A program made the translations under genes and the position numbers. This document shows, piece by piece, positions 51,270 through 62,354 of a stretch of 64,000 bases of DNA. Position 1 is the first letter of the stretch, and every line of letters begins with the position of its first letter. A model generated the notes under the pieces. That model saw only the letters and a program-made list of their open reading frames with translations, was not told the origin of the DNA and did not search any database. The DNA is from Lentinus brumalis (lineage: Eukaryota > Basidiomycota > Agaricomycetes > Polyporales > Polyporaceae): the NCBI GenBank assembly GCA_001792895.1, contig MARA01000022.1, positions 310,001-374,000 of the forward strand, read 5' to 3'.

Positions 51270-53898
51270 CGCGGCCCCATGACCGGCCCCTCTGACTGGC
51301 ACGGGAAACGCACTTGACCTCTCCCATCACCAAACCTTGAAGTTCACGCGAGCTATCTCTGCGCTCGACACCATATATACATGGCGACGCCCCTTCTCCC
51401 CCGCTGCCCGCCCTCTCCAGGCACCACGACGTCCGAACAACCTCCCGCCGTCACGCCGCGCCCGTCCCAGCAATGGCAAGCAATCAGCCGTCTTCGTCCC
51501 CTGCGGCGTCCGTGCGCATCGACGAGGAGAAGCTCGAGGATGGCCCGAGTCATGCCCGGATCTCCGCTCTCTCCGACGGCACCCTCTATCAGTCCCTCGT
51601 CTCGGGCAAGCCTGTCCGGAAGCACTTCTTCTCGCCACCCGACGAGGCCCTTGCAGAAGCTGTAAATCGGGACGCCGACAATGTCGAGTACACCGATGTC
51701 GAGGAGGTACGCGTCTAGTGTCTCTCGGCCGAGCAGCGAGCTCGAGTGCTGACTTCGCCGCAGAAAGCCGTCCGACGGAAGATCGACTTGCGGGTCTTGT
51801 CTCTCGTCGTGGCGAGCTACATCTGTGCGTTGTCGTACCGTCATGTTGCATACTCGCAGCTAACCGAGATTATCTTCTCATCCTAGTCAATCAGTTTGGT
51901 ATGTATCTCAACTCGACTTCTGCAGCAGTCATCACATTCACTGACGCTATACGTGGATACAGATCGTACGAACATGTGAGTCTAGGATGAACTGCTACTA
52001 CAGGTTGCTGTCAGCTTGGTCCGGGTCGAGCACGAGTTGACTTTGGCGGAAGGGGCTCACCCCGGTCGTAGTACATAACGTTCCGTCTGACGCGTACGTC
52101 CGACCCGGTCAGTCACATCCCTGTCGCGGGATGCGCTGACGTGAGACCGTCCGAGTGTTGGTCCGCCCGATCCCTGCGGACTGTCCCCTGGACGAAGGGT
52201 GATCAGCCTTGCGAATGGGTCATATAACATCAGAAATTGCCAAGTAACAGGCTGAGCGTGAAGCCAGCAGCTGATTGGCCTTTCATTTTTATCAGCGGGA
52301 ACGCCCACGTTCTCAAGGCTTTCAACGACAACTTTGGCATCACGAACAACAACAAGTGGACGCTCGCGCTCAGCATTTTCTATGTGGGATACTGTCAGTC
52401 CTCAGCCGCTGTCCTATGGATCATTCACTGACAGTCTTTGACTTTATAAGGTCTTCTAGAGATGCCCGCAAATGTCCTTCAGAGGCACATCGGGGCGAAT
52501 CGCTTGTACGTCCCGTTGCTTTGCTCTTCATCTTCCAGACACTGATCCGCCGGCGTAGTTTCTTCCTCTCCCTGCTGTTTTGGGGGATCTCCTCTCTGTC
52601 CTTCGTGTACGCGAAGGGCTATGCTGGGCTTCTTGTTCTCCGGTATGCTTTACGCTCTCGTGCTCGGAGATTTCTTCAAGCTGATGAGTCGCGACAGGGT
52701 GCTGCTTGGTATCGGTGAGGCAGGATACTACGCGGGCATGATCTACTACCTGTCTTTCTGGTACAAGAGGTAGGTGACATGTACCATCGTGCACGACTGC
52801 GTACTGATCTCCTCGAAGATCAGAGCTCGCACTGCGTATCAGGTGCGTGTGGTATTCATTCGACGGAGTTGTGCTGACGGATCTCGGCCACACCTAGTCT
52901 CTGCATGACTGGCACGCTGCCCGGCGCCATCGGTGTACGTGACATCTGTCTTGTCCATTTGTTGGTGTGTCCTGACCTGCCACCAGGGCCTGCTTGCGTT
53001 CGGGCTCGTTCGCATAGAGACGCCTGTCTTGACCGGGTGAGCATGAGTCCTCATCAACATGTTAACTGCAGGCTCACCAACCCACCCAGATGGCAGTCCC
53101 TCTTCCTCGTGAGTACGTTAGCGTCGCAGTCAAGACGGTCTCGCTGACACATCGGCAGATCGAGGCAATCCCGACGATCATCATGGCGTTCATGATCCTG
53201 CTCTTCCTCCCGTCCTTCCCGTTCTCGAACTCCTTCCTGACCCCGCGCGAGAAGGCGATCGCCCAGGCGCGCCTCAACCGCGACCACCGCCCGCAGTCGC
53301 ACGGCGGCATGACCGGCTGGCAGGGCTTCAAGGCTATCGTGAACGACCTGCACGCGTGGCTGCTCATGATCGTCTACGCCAGCTGTGGGTTCTTCACTTG
53401 TTCAGAGAGACACACTCGCTGACCTTTCTGGATCTCAGTCAACGTCGGCGTCGCCACGATCTCGTACTTCCTGCCCACTGTGAGTGGTCTCGGTTCCCAG
53501 CCCCGGTGTGCCTAACGCTAACACACCTCCCACAGCTGATCAACGAGCTCGGGTTCACCCCGCTCGCCTCGCAAGGCCTCACGGTCGCGCCGTACGCCGC
53601 GGGCTGGTTCATGGTCATCTTCCAAGCGCTGCACTCGGACCGCACGCGCGACCGCGGGTACCACATCATGCTCTCGACGGCGGTGTCGTGCGTGGGGTAC
53701 ATCGTGCTCGCCGCGCTCGCGACGCGCGGGAACAGCACGAGCACGATCGGGGGCCGGTACTTTGCGCTGTTCCTCGTCGTGGGCGGGAACTACAGCCTGT
53801 TCCCGCTCGTGATGAGCTGGGCGGCGAACGTGTTCTCGCCGACGTCGAAGCGCGGCGTCGGGACCGCGTTCATCGTGTCGATCTCGAACTGCGTGTCG
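51270..53898 (+). repeat. Array unit 4, partial (MFS copy D)
   Basis: Last unit. Homology to the other units stops inside the MFS gene at about 53898, where D continues into its own splice donor and normal 3' exons while A-C switch to a different sequence. No 7-kb block follows. Confidence 0.88.
51372..51380 (+). promoter_or_regulatory. TATA box, MFS copy D
   Basis: CATATATAC as in copy B, about 95 nt upstream of the ATG at 51473. Confidence 0.65.
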
Positions 53899-54272
53899 AT
53901 GTGAGTAGGAGTGCCCTTGCGCTGGGGCAACTCTTGAGTGAGGCTGACGATGTTGCCTGCGTTCAGTGCGTCGCCGCAGATATACTTCGACGCGGAGAGC
54001 AACTTCCAGAAGGGTCATGCGATCGCTGCAGGGTGAGCTTCAGTCGTCGGATACCGCTGTCGGTGCGAGTGGTTATCTGACGATTCCGTGCCAGGTGTTT
54101 GTTCGCGTCGTTCCTGGCCGCCTTCCTCCTCCGGACGCGCCTCGCATCCATGAACAGGCGGAACGCGGATAAGGTACGGGCGATGTCCGAGAGCGAGCGG
54201 GACGAGAAAGCTGCGGAGACGGAGCACCAGGAGGTTTACGACAACGACCCACGGTATGTCTTCATGACTTGA
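51473..54272 (+). CDS. MFS transporter copy D, the only copy with an intact 3' end
   Basis: Complete Dal5/Tna1-like MFS transporter of about 500 residues, with roughly 16 exons. Early exons: 51473-51706, 51764-51824, 51887-51898 (12 nt), 51963-51975 (13 nt), 52296-52393. The cytosolic N-terminus is acidic (YTDVEE). The DRTNI signature follows TM1, GEAGYYAGMIYYLSFWYKR marks TM4-5, and the central loop is PREKAIAQARLNRDHRPQSH. After GTAFIVSISNCVS a normal donor leads to IASPQIYFDAESNFQKGHA, TM12 (CLFASFLAAFLLRTRL) and a charged tail ending near DNDPR. The stop is at 54270-54272, or at 54284 if a last short intron is used. The donor after exon 5 is GTCAGT, weaker than in the other copies. Substrate unknown. 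Confidence 0.85.
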
Positions 54273-54606
54273 GCCCGCAGATGACATATATGAGCAGATA
54301 CGAACTTACGATGTACATTATGCGCAATACGATGGCTGCATGCATTGGGAACCTCCGCGCGTTATGTCCGCTGTTTCCTGACGTGTGAAAATATCATGGA
54401 GTTTACCTGAGTTCACTGTCTCGCCGACCGTGTTGGTCTTTCAGGCTCGTACAAGGCTCATACCTCTCTGGTCGCTGCCCCAGGATTGACATTAGGGTAT
54501 ACATATGTACTTGCGGGAAGTCCCACGTGCAGAGCGAAGCAACACAACAGCGCGAGCACGTACTTCCCATTCATGCGAAACTCGCCATCCGAGTGCACCT
54601 CGCTCA
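54273..54606. other. Spacer between convergent genes
   Basis: Tail-to-tail spacer between MFS copy D and the GPI protein gene; no gene seen. Confidence 0.55.
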
Positions 54607-55636
54607 TCATGACATGACGCCGAACACAAACGCCGTCAACGCCATCGCGACAGCGCCCACCACGAGGTTCGTCTGCGCAGAGATCGCCCCGTTGCCATTC
54701 CCACCGGCCGCGCTGCCCGTGGTCGACGGCGCCGACTGCGTGCTGGTCTGGGTCACCGTGGTCTTCGAACTTGTCGTCCCAGGCGCGCCCGAGTCCGTCG
54801 TCGTCGGGTCCCCGTCGGTTACAGTAGTGTCGCTAAAGCTCGTGATTACACTCGACGAGCTCGTCGTCGCAGCAACGGAGTTCGTGGTCGACGCGCTCGA
54901 GCCTGAGGTCGAACTGGCGGTGCCGCTGGCAGAGGGAGCCGCTGCGCCTCCGAGATAACTGGGCGCCGCAACAGCCTTGGACGGGTCTGTGAGTGCGCCG
55001 ACGCCCCACGGAATCTTCTGCCCGTCGGGCTGCGTGTCGTTCGCGGGCGGGGTGGTGGATCCGTCCGCGGCAGCGATCGTGAAGCGCGTCGTCCAGGTGA
55101 GGTTCTTGGGCGCAGCGGGCGATGAGAACTGGTAGAAGTAGATGGCAGAGTTGGGCGTGACCTGTTCGAGCGCATCATCAGCATCAGCATCACCGTCTGC
55201 GCAGATGCACTGGAACCGGCGCAGGCAATGAGTATGTGGGTATAGCGCTCACCTCAGGGCAGGGGTAGCTGTACGATGTCTTGGTCGCGTCGGTGCCGTC
55301 AAACGTAGTGACCGCTACATGATAGGAGTGGCATGAGCACCGGGCGCGAGATGTCAGTGAGACATGGGCGGGTCACTAACTGGTGATATGGACCATGTTC
55401 CAGTTGTCGCCGGACATGAGCTCGACGTTCGTCTCCTTCCACAAACCTGCAGGGTCTGGGCTCCAGGAGAGCGTGCATTTGGCACCTTCCTTGAAGACGT
55501 CGCCAGGCCCGGGCGCGCTGGGAATAATCCCAGGAACAACGTCCTGTGTTGCCGCCAGGACGGGCTTCCCGGTGAGGCTCTGTGTGCTGCTGTGGCCGGC
55601 CAGGACGCCCGCAAAGAGGTGATTGAAGCCCTTCAT
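54607..55636 (-). CDS. GPI-anchored Ser/Thr-rich cell-wall protein, Kre9/Knh1-like domain
   Basis: Three exons (55636-55381, 55314-55253, 55161-54607) give 290 residues. After a short N-terminus (MKGFNHLFAGVLAG) comes a Kre9/Knh1-type beta-sandwich: PAPG-like PSAPGPGDVFKEGAKCTLSW, ETNVELMSGDNWNMVHITT, TSYSYPCPEVTPNSAIYFYQ and NLTWTTRFTIAA. A long Ser/Thr/Ala-rich stalk follows, then GGNGNGAISAQTNLVVGAVA and a hydrophobic C-terminus fitting a GPI signal. The N-terminal signal peptide is weakly hydrophobic for a secreted protein, so the start or a nearby base may be wrong. A 5' UTR intron (about 55646-55708) is likely. Role: cell wall or beta-1,6-glucan-related, inferred from the family only. 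Confidence 0.82.
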
Positions 55637-56953
55637 ATCGAGACGGGGTAAAGTGTATCTGAAAATTCGAGTCAGCCTACTAATCGGGCTATCTGAAGAG
55701 TCACTCACATTTATGGGAGGAGGCGGGTCGATGGGGACAGTGAGTGCGAAAGAAAGAAAGACGGCACCACCGGAATTTGAAAGATGAAGTGAAGTGAAGG
55801 ACTGTTCCGGAGGTGCAAGTTGCAAGACGGAGAGGATAGCGCGATGTCTGTGTTCGCTTTTGTATCCCACCTGCCGTGATCTGAGCGGCCATCGAAAGCC
55901 TTGCCTGGAAAACACAGCCTCAATTATATTAGCCGACCGCGCTGGGGAATCGTTGATTCGACATCTCTGTCAGGAGCCATGCCGGCAAGCTCTCCGCAAT
56001 CTACGCTGATCCATGTCGCTGGGCCGGAATGCAGTGTGCACTGGCAACTTGCAAGCTAAGGTAGAATGCCCGTCGGGTGCCGCATGGCTCGATGATGACA
56101 GTGCTGCCAGGGATTGGCCAGCGACCCTGCCATCTCGACCCGTGTCCCCTTGACGCGAACCTCAACATAACCTGTGCGAACACTGGAGTCTGGCTGGGAA
56201 TGCGTAGTGTCTGTCGAGATCAAAAGGATCCTCCTTGGCAACGGGAGACATCCACTGCCACCAGCGGCAACATCGTTGACATAGCCACAGATCATGGCAA
56301 TGCCAGTTGATCGAACAAGCAAATTCGACAAACGGCCGTAACTCAAGGGTACTTACTCCGCCGGCAGGGGCATTCACCAGGCAGCTATGGACCATGGTAG
56401 GCTTTCCCCCACCGTCTCCTCAAAGTTGGCGAGCTCAGCCTGTCCAGTGACTTCAAAGGAACATCGACTTCGACATCGACTCGACTCCGAGTGGAGCCAC
56501 GATTGATTAGCGAGCACCTTCTCCAATGTCCTCTTGTTCGTGTGAATGTTGGAGTTACGAAGGGTCGGTACTTGCGCGATATAAGTATATCGACCCATCC
56601 CGATTGGCATCAAGATTCATCTACATACTCTACCAAGTATCCGTTGACTGCTTCAGTGTTTTCAACTACTTACCCGCTTACTTCGCATACACGTTCAGCC
56701 GGGACCCTAGTATGAGCAATCTGATGATTGAGGTGATTAATTCGGCCGCCGAGTCGTACGACGCCGTACCCGGCGCTGTAAGGGTGCTCTAAAGACTGAC
56801 TGGCATTGCTCAAATACCCGGCCACAGACTTGACGCAGGCCAGCAAGCTCTGTCGACAGGGTGAGTTTTTATTTCACGCGTCTCAAATTCAGGCACTAAC
56901 AGCGAACTTAGGGGTATCATCTGCAGGATCCGCGTGCACTGAGTTTGGCGAAC
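55637..56953. other. Divergent spacer with a palindromic TATA element
   Basis: Head-to-head spacer between the GPI protein gene and the wax-synthase-like gene. It includes the likely 5' UTR intron of the former, a palindromic TATA-like element at 56577-56592 and a possible 5' UTR intron of the latter (about 56861-56900). No coding gene is supported. Confidence 0.5.
56577..56592. promoter_or_regulatory. Palindromic TATA-like element
   Basis: CGATATA-AG-TATATCG, a perfect 7-bp inverted repeat with a 2-nt centre, in the divergent spacer. It could serve either direction. Confidence 0.35.
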
Positions 56954-58326
56954 ATGGTAGAGGTGCAGGCTGCCGCCGTCGGATCCCGGGAGCCATTCAA
57001 TGCGCTCACCCAGCTTCTCCTCCCGGAGGTGGCGTTGCCTATACTGGTGGCAGTCAGGCTGCCGTTTGCTGTCAAAGCACCTCTATCTGTCGTCTTGCTC
57101 GGCAGCATCCTTCACACCTTCTTAACCGCGACGACCGGGGTCGTGGTCAATGACTATGCGATCGGCAGCGCAGTGCTGGGGAACACCTTCTTCAATGTCC
57201 TGCTGCTTGTCTGGATCACAGATCCAATGGAGGAATTCCGCTACTTGCGCGATACGGATCCATCTTCGCTGGCCTCCAGATCATTCCTCGCGAGGTTTTA
57301 CAACTCGCTTTGCATCATCAGGAACTACCGCCTCATTGGATGGAACGTGCAGGTACTGCCTGAGTAAAGACATCTTTTCGCTCGCGCTGAAAAGATTCTT
57401 CTGCAGATTCCTAACGTCCCACATCCCTTCAAGGACACACGCGGTCAATTCCTGCTCCACCGGTTCCGCCAATTCCTCTGGAGCTTCATCCTCACCGACC
57501 TCACCGAGTCATATGTCTATCCATACTACCACCTGTACGTTCCCGGACCCACAGATGCGCCGCTGCCGACAGGCTTCTACGGGTTTCTTCTGCACTCCTG
57601 GAACCTGTTTGTCTGGCTCGCGATGACCTACGCCATCCTCAAAATGTACTACGAAGCCGCATCGCTGCTCGCGGTCGGACTCGGGCTGGGACGCCCGGAA
57701 GACTGGTCAGACATGTTCGGTAACTGGTCAGACGCCTATACCCTGCGTCGGCTGTGGGGGTGAGTATCTACTCCGGGACTCCACCTACTTGTGCATGCGA
57801 AACTCACCGCCGTCCATGTAGACGCACTTGGCACCAGAACCTCCGCCGGGTACGCACCACGGCGCCTCCTTGCCGGTAGACTCATTTGGCTCACAGACAC
57901 TGACATCTCTCGTTGTAGCACTTCTCCTACTGGGGCAAGCTGGCCGTTCGTGCTCTGCACATCCCGCGCGGAACCTGGCTCTCCTCCCAGGTGCAGGTCC
58001 ACACCGCCTTCCTCCTCTCCGCGCTCATTCACTCCACCGGCGACCTCATGCTCGGCACGCAACACTTCGGCCGCTCATTCCCGTTCTTCATCGCCAACGC
58101 CCTCGCGATCACGCTCGAGGATGCCGTTATCGCGCTCGGAACGTCGATGGGTATTGGGAAGTCGGGGCCGACGCGGGGGACGAGACTGCTGGGGTATGCG
58201 TGGGTCGTGCTCTGGGTGCGGGTCTCTGCCCCGATGTACGTCGACTGGATGTTCGAGTCGGGGGTTGTGGAAAGCCCTGTGTTGCCATTTTCCCCGACGA
58301 GGAGCTTGGCTGTGCCGTGGCTGTGA
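56954..58326 (+). CDS. Wax-synthase-like membrane O-acyltransferase (MBOAT-type), one frameshift at an exon end
   Basis: Multi-pass membrane enzyme expected to move an acyl group to an alcohol or sterol-like acceptor; substrate unknown. Exons 56954-57352, 57407-57759 and 57919-58326 give about 386 residues. Hydrophobic segments include LLLPEVALPILVAVRLP, LSVVLLGSILHTFLTATTG and GNTFFNVLLLVWITDP. The family signature lies at DMFGNWSDAYTLRRLWG / HFSYWGKLAVRALHIPRGTW, then HTAFLLSALIHSTGDLML with the conserved His, and TLEDAVIALG. Exon 2 ends in phase 2 but exon 3 must start in phase 0: one G is missing from the run 57756-57760, right at the donor. An ATG at 56954 follows an upstream stretch that may be 5' UTR. 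Confidence 0.85.
57756..57760 (+). other. Apparent one-base deletion in a G run at a splice donor
   Basis: Five G precede the donor. Six would give TGG GGG|GTGAGT, in phase with the next exon (CAC TTC TCC TAC TGG). The codon before that exon is an in-frame TAG, so the exon cannot start earlier. Confidence 0.75.
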
Positions 58327-58834
58327 GTACAACTCCTGATCTACTATATGGTGTCATCTCGCGCATCTATGACTCACAGCTTTGTCTAGCCACCGCGTTC
58401 TAGGAATCGTTCCCTTGTAGTATCAGCGTCTAGCAAACCCACGGAGTTTTGACAACATTCGCTGCCCACTACCGTAGCGCAGTATACACGTTGCGGTATT
58501 CGACATTATACGACAGGGAGGGCGATCTATGCACCAGTCTGGCTGACACCTGCAAGTTCCTATGAAGATGGCGGTTGCTCCGAACATATAGGCTCGCGAA
58601 CATGTCTCAATCACTAAGAAATCTACGGTGTCTACCTTCCTTATGCCGACTGCAGTCACCCGGTACTTCTTTCAACGGACGCCTACGTGGTGCAAAAATG
58701 TCGAAGTGGCGGCCGTCACGATGGATGTCAGTCGGAGTCGCTCTTCATGCTGATAATTACTCATACGAATCCAAATGTACAAACGCTATTCGTACATCTG
58801 TCTCATGGAACGCGCAACGGTGGTCCGCCGCCTC
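58327..58834. other. Spacer between convergent genes
   Basis: Tail-to-tail spacer between the acyltransferase and the aldo-keto reductase. Nothing beyond 3' UTRs is seen. Confidence 0.55.
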
Positions 58835-60482
58835 CTAACCCCAGAGGTGGAGCATCTGATTCGCCTCACCGCCAAAGTACCGCTCGCCCTTAACCTCGTG
58901 CTTCGCCATGATGTCCGCGATCTCGTCGAGCTCGGCCTGTGTCAGCTCGATATCTCCCGCGGCGAGATTCTCGAGCGTACGCGACGCTTTCCTGTGGATG
59001 ATATTCCACGGCCGTCAGAGATGATCCACGAGCATCAGACGCAGAACTAGGCACGTACGAAGAACCGGGGAGCGGGATCATGTGCGGCCCAAGGGAGGCG
59101 ACCCACGCGATGCTGAGCTGGGCGGGCGTGATGCCTTTCCTCGCCGCAACGCCCTTGAGGGCTTCGGTGATGGCGAGGTTGGCCTTCAGGTTCTGTGGTA
59201 TGGTGATGTCTCTGTCAGCAGCCTGTCCGCTGATAGCAGACCAGACGAACGGACCTCCTCCTGGAACTGAGCGAGGCGGAGGCGGAAGTCGCCCTCTGCA
59301 AGATGGTAAGTCAACCGCGGATCATTTTCGCTTCATGTACTGACCAGGAAGCTCGTCGCGGGTCTTGAAGGTGTCTGTCGAGAGACCCTTGCCGAGTGGC
59401 CTGCACGGATGGTGTGAGCTGCGCAAATTGACGAACGGACCGTGCACATACGAGTACGCAATGACGGGGATGCCGAGTTCTCTGGCCGTCGCGATGACTG
59501 TCGCATAACGGATTCAGACCAGCCGCTTCTTGGGACTCGAACGACAGAACTCACCTTTCTTCGTCTCTTCCTCGTATGCCCACAAGCTGACTTCGATCTC
59601 GACAGCAGCGATAGGGTGGACCTGTGGAACATCAGCTCCTTGCCATTCACTAGTACTTACACTGATGGCGTACCGCGTTTGCCCTGCGCAGTGTCTCCGC
59701 ACGACACTCGGACATCCCGATGTGGTCGAACTTGCCCTCGTTCTTCAGCTGGACAAGCGTCTTCACGGCCTCTTCGACGGGCACGTTCGGGTCGACGCGC
59801 GCCGTCTCGTACAGGTCGACCCTCTTGGTCCCACGCAGGGCCGCATTGATGGTGTCGACGCTGCGCCGCAAGTTCTCCGGACTGCATATTGATTCTTGGA
59901 TGTCAGGCGTGGCCTGCGGGCGAACGACACCGCACTCACGAGGAATCGAAGACCATAGATTTCGGCCTGTTGCCTCCCTGGGAGAGCAAGGATACATGAG
60001 ACAGCCGTCGCAGGAAGTTGACGAGATCATTCTCACCTTGACAGAAAGGAACGTCTTCTCCGCATAGTCGGGGTACTTCTCGTAGAACCTGGACAGCATT
60101 TCAAGGTTACCCGTGCCAAGGTCTGGAGCGTAGAACTCCGCTGTATACAGTCCAGTGTGTGAGGTGGTGCCTCACGTCGCGCACAACCTGGCGAGACTCA
60201 CAGCTGTTCAGGAACATCTTGACGCCAGGGGGCAAGGCGTCGACGCCTGCCTTGATGGATTCGAAGGCTATTTCTTCGCTGGGAGCGTATCTGCTCCGTC
60301 GAAGTCATGAGTAGTGAGGATAAATCGATGGGAACTAATCGCACCCCATCCTCATCAGCCCATGCTATGCCAATATGATCAGCTTCGACATTGGAGAGAG
60401 TCAAGAGGTAAGAACTCACTGCAACTTTGGCGACAGTGATGCCTGACGCGGTTCCCCCGAGCTTGACAGTGTTAACGACCAT
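58835..60482 (-). CDS. Aldo-keto reductase, pyridoxal-reductase type
   Basis: NADPH-dependent oxidoreductase; the closest family I recognise is the pyridoxine 4-dehydrogenase/pyridoxal reductase group of fungal AKRs. The ATG at 60482-60480 starts MVVNTVKLGGTASGITVAKV; next come HGLMRM, APSEEIAFESIKAGVDALPP and the active-site Tyr in NSGEFYAPDLGTGNLEML. Further motifs are GGNRPKSMVFDSSPENLRRS, KRVDLYETARVDPNVPVEEA, FDHIGMSECRAETLRRANAV, AAVEIEVSLWAYEEETKKV, IPVIAYSPLGKGLSTDTF, and a cofactor loop at MIPLPGSS. It ends EANQMLHLWG at 58835. Introns are short and keep frame. In place of the usual catalytic-region D-L-x-Q there is DLYETARVDPNVPVEE, as in that group. It looks intact. Confidence 0.92.
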
Positions 60483-60550
60483 GATAGCGAAGGATGTGAG
60501 GAGATGTGAGAGAGCAGGTCCGATAATCACTTGTCGGCTCTCAGGAGACC

Positions 60551-60560
60551 GGTTATATAG
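60551..60560 (-). promoter_or_regulatory. TATA box of the aldo-keto reductase
   Basis: Reads CTATATAACC on the minus strand, about 70 nt upstream of the ATG at 60482. Confidence 0.6.
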
Positions 60561-60716
60561 TTCCTGTCGGAGTACAGGGTGGGTCGAGATTGAATGTGCA
60601 CCGGCATGATGGATCGACGCGTTGCGGCGGCGGATGCTACTTACATACAAGATGCCGGAGCTAAGGCTTGGCTTTCAACCCCCAAGACCAGGTACTGCGC
60701 GGAAACGACTGAGAGC

Positions 60717-60853
60717 GAGTGGCCGTTCCGAGAAAGTGCATCATCGTGACTATATAACGTTACGTACCGCAAGCAGTCTTTGGGAGCCAGCGCAGTGTGG
60801 ATATACTGGCACAGTGCACAGAGGGAGTGGCCGTTCCGAAATCATGCATCATC
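60717..60853. repeat. Direct repeat upstream of the aldo-keto reductase
   Basis: GAGTGGCCGTTCCGAGAAAG followed by TGCATCATC at 60717-60745 recurs at 60825-60853 (GAGTGGCCGTTCCGAAATCA then TGCATCATC), 108 bp apart. The second is 340-370 bp upstream of the reductase ATG. Confidence 0.75.
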
Positions 60854-61450
60854 CTATTCGCATAAGTACCAGGAAGGACGTGAATGAGGACTTACTTACT
60901 TATGTAACATTGCACCGGCTATTGCGGTGGAGACCCACGTCCGCCGTCTACCGTCCGCATGGATGGCTTCCTAGATACGTATAAGGCCTAGCAGGTTCGA
61001 ACTTATGGGACGTTGGAAGACAGATCTGACTCGAGCTGCGGGATAGAAGGCTTGATTGAAACCCCATCCGGGAAGTGCCGATGCGCGGCACTCCGGCAGG
61101 AAGCGGCCCGGACACCGGGCATAAGACCAGCCCAAAGCGCAACTGCTCCCCAATCATCTGTCCACCTGGCTGCAGCATACCCCCGAGTGAACTATGTCAA
61201 TGACTTCTCCTTCCCTTTGTTTACATAACAGGTGACAAGGGGATCATGAATAAGAACGTCGCCCGTTATGAGGGAGAGCAGTGACGAAAGGTCAACATGA
61301 AGTTCTGCGAGACACAACAGGCTTGAGATTCGGCAAACAATATTGACTTGACCGCAGGTGGTATCAATGTCATCGGCGAGATAGGTTAGCTCCGAGTGCA
61401 GTGATAGGCAGAGTGACGTGTGAACACAAACATACCGAACATGCATCATA

Positions 61451-62095
61451 TCACTCGACGCCATGCTTATGCCAATCCTCCTTCGAGTAATATGTTCGAT
61501 ACCACCTAGGTTCTCCGAGTATCTTGTTGAGCCATTCGAGCTGGCCCTTTGTCAGGGGATAATCGGAGAAAGGATAGCGGTCTTCAGTGAAGGCGATGGC
61601 CACTATTTGCATAGGACGCCGCTCGACTCCGGCCTTCGTATTTTCCTCGTGTCTGAAATCCGGATGCCCTTTGGGAGCTTCCACCTCAAACTCGCTGTAA
61701 AGGCGAGGGACTCTGCTATTCAGCCGCAAGCGAACGAGGCCATCTCGCACGCGAGCATCGTCGGTCTCGTCGTCAGCTACACCGGCAGCTTGACGGCCGT
61801 ACTCTACGAGGTTGGCCCAGCAAGCCTGCAATTCCCATCCGTAGGCGTAGTAGTGATCTTCTTTCTGGTAGGACTTCGGCAATGTTTGGATGGCTCGGAG
61901 ATCGACAGGTTGGGCCGAGGCCGCAGAGACTTGCTCCGAGCTCGTCCAGCGGGCATTATCCCGAATGAATTGCGAGATCTGGCAGACATGTTACGTCAGT
62001 CAATCAACAGGTGTCTGTCAAATGATAACACTGACAAACTCTGCGGTATCGCCAGAGCTCTGACGAGAGGACTGTTCTGACTGCGAATGGGACAT
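61451..62095 (-). CDS. Unknown protein, 195 aa
   Basis: I do not recognise this family. Two exons (62095-62036 and 61978-61451) are joined in phase 0 by a 57-nt intron with donor GTCAGT. The protein is soluble, with no signal peptide or membrane segment: a Ser/Gln-rich start (MSHSQSEQSSRQSSGDTAEF), then ISQFIRDNARWTSSEQ, an aromatic segment KEDHYYAYGWELQACWANLV, RLYSEFEVEAPKGHPDFRHE, and a Tyr/Trp-rich end ILGEPRWYRTYYSKEDWHKH. The codon use and unbroken 176-codon exon support a real gene. A 5' UTR intron (about 62107-62168) is likely. Confidence 0.7.
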
Positions 62096-62273
62096 TTGAT
62101 GCTGATGCTGCCACAGCACCTGTACGCCATCGACTGTTCACTGCAAGGCTCGACAATGGGTTTGCATACCTGCGCAATTCGAGGTCTCCAAGAACAGTTG
62201 TTGACCTCGCAATTTGGATGGGTGGTGGTTTAAGTTACTGAGTGGATGGTAGGCGATCTGACAGCCTGTTACT

Positions 62274-62283
62274 TATATAAATA
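62274..62283. promoter_or_regulatory. TATA-like element in a divergent spacer
   Basis: TATATAAATA on the plus strand, about 75 nt before an ATG at 62355 and about 180 nt upstream of the minus-strand ATG at 62095. Either or both could use it. Confidence 0.4.
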
Positions 62284-62354
62284 GTACGTCAGCGCCAGTC
62301 CCGTGACCGTTCATCGCACTTCCTCAACATATCAACATTGAAGTCGTCTCCGTC

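Larger units (their letters stand above)
60483..61450. other. Spacer with a duplicated element
   Basis: Upstream side of the aldo-keto reductase and downstream side of the small unknown gene. It holds a direct repeat (60717-60748 and 60825-60853) and a second TATATAA at about 60750. No gene is supported. Confidence 0.5.

Noticed and set aside
55637..55915. N-terminal extension of the GPI protein frame to 55915
   Set aside because: The extension crosses a good minus-strand intron (GTGAGT..TTTCAG) and has no signal peptide; the ATG at 55636 fits the family better.
61192..61464. A 90-codon minus-strand frame overlapping the end of the unknown 195-aa gene
   Set aside because: Overlaps the 3' end and downstream region of that gene; composition and position fit a 3' UTR.
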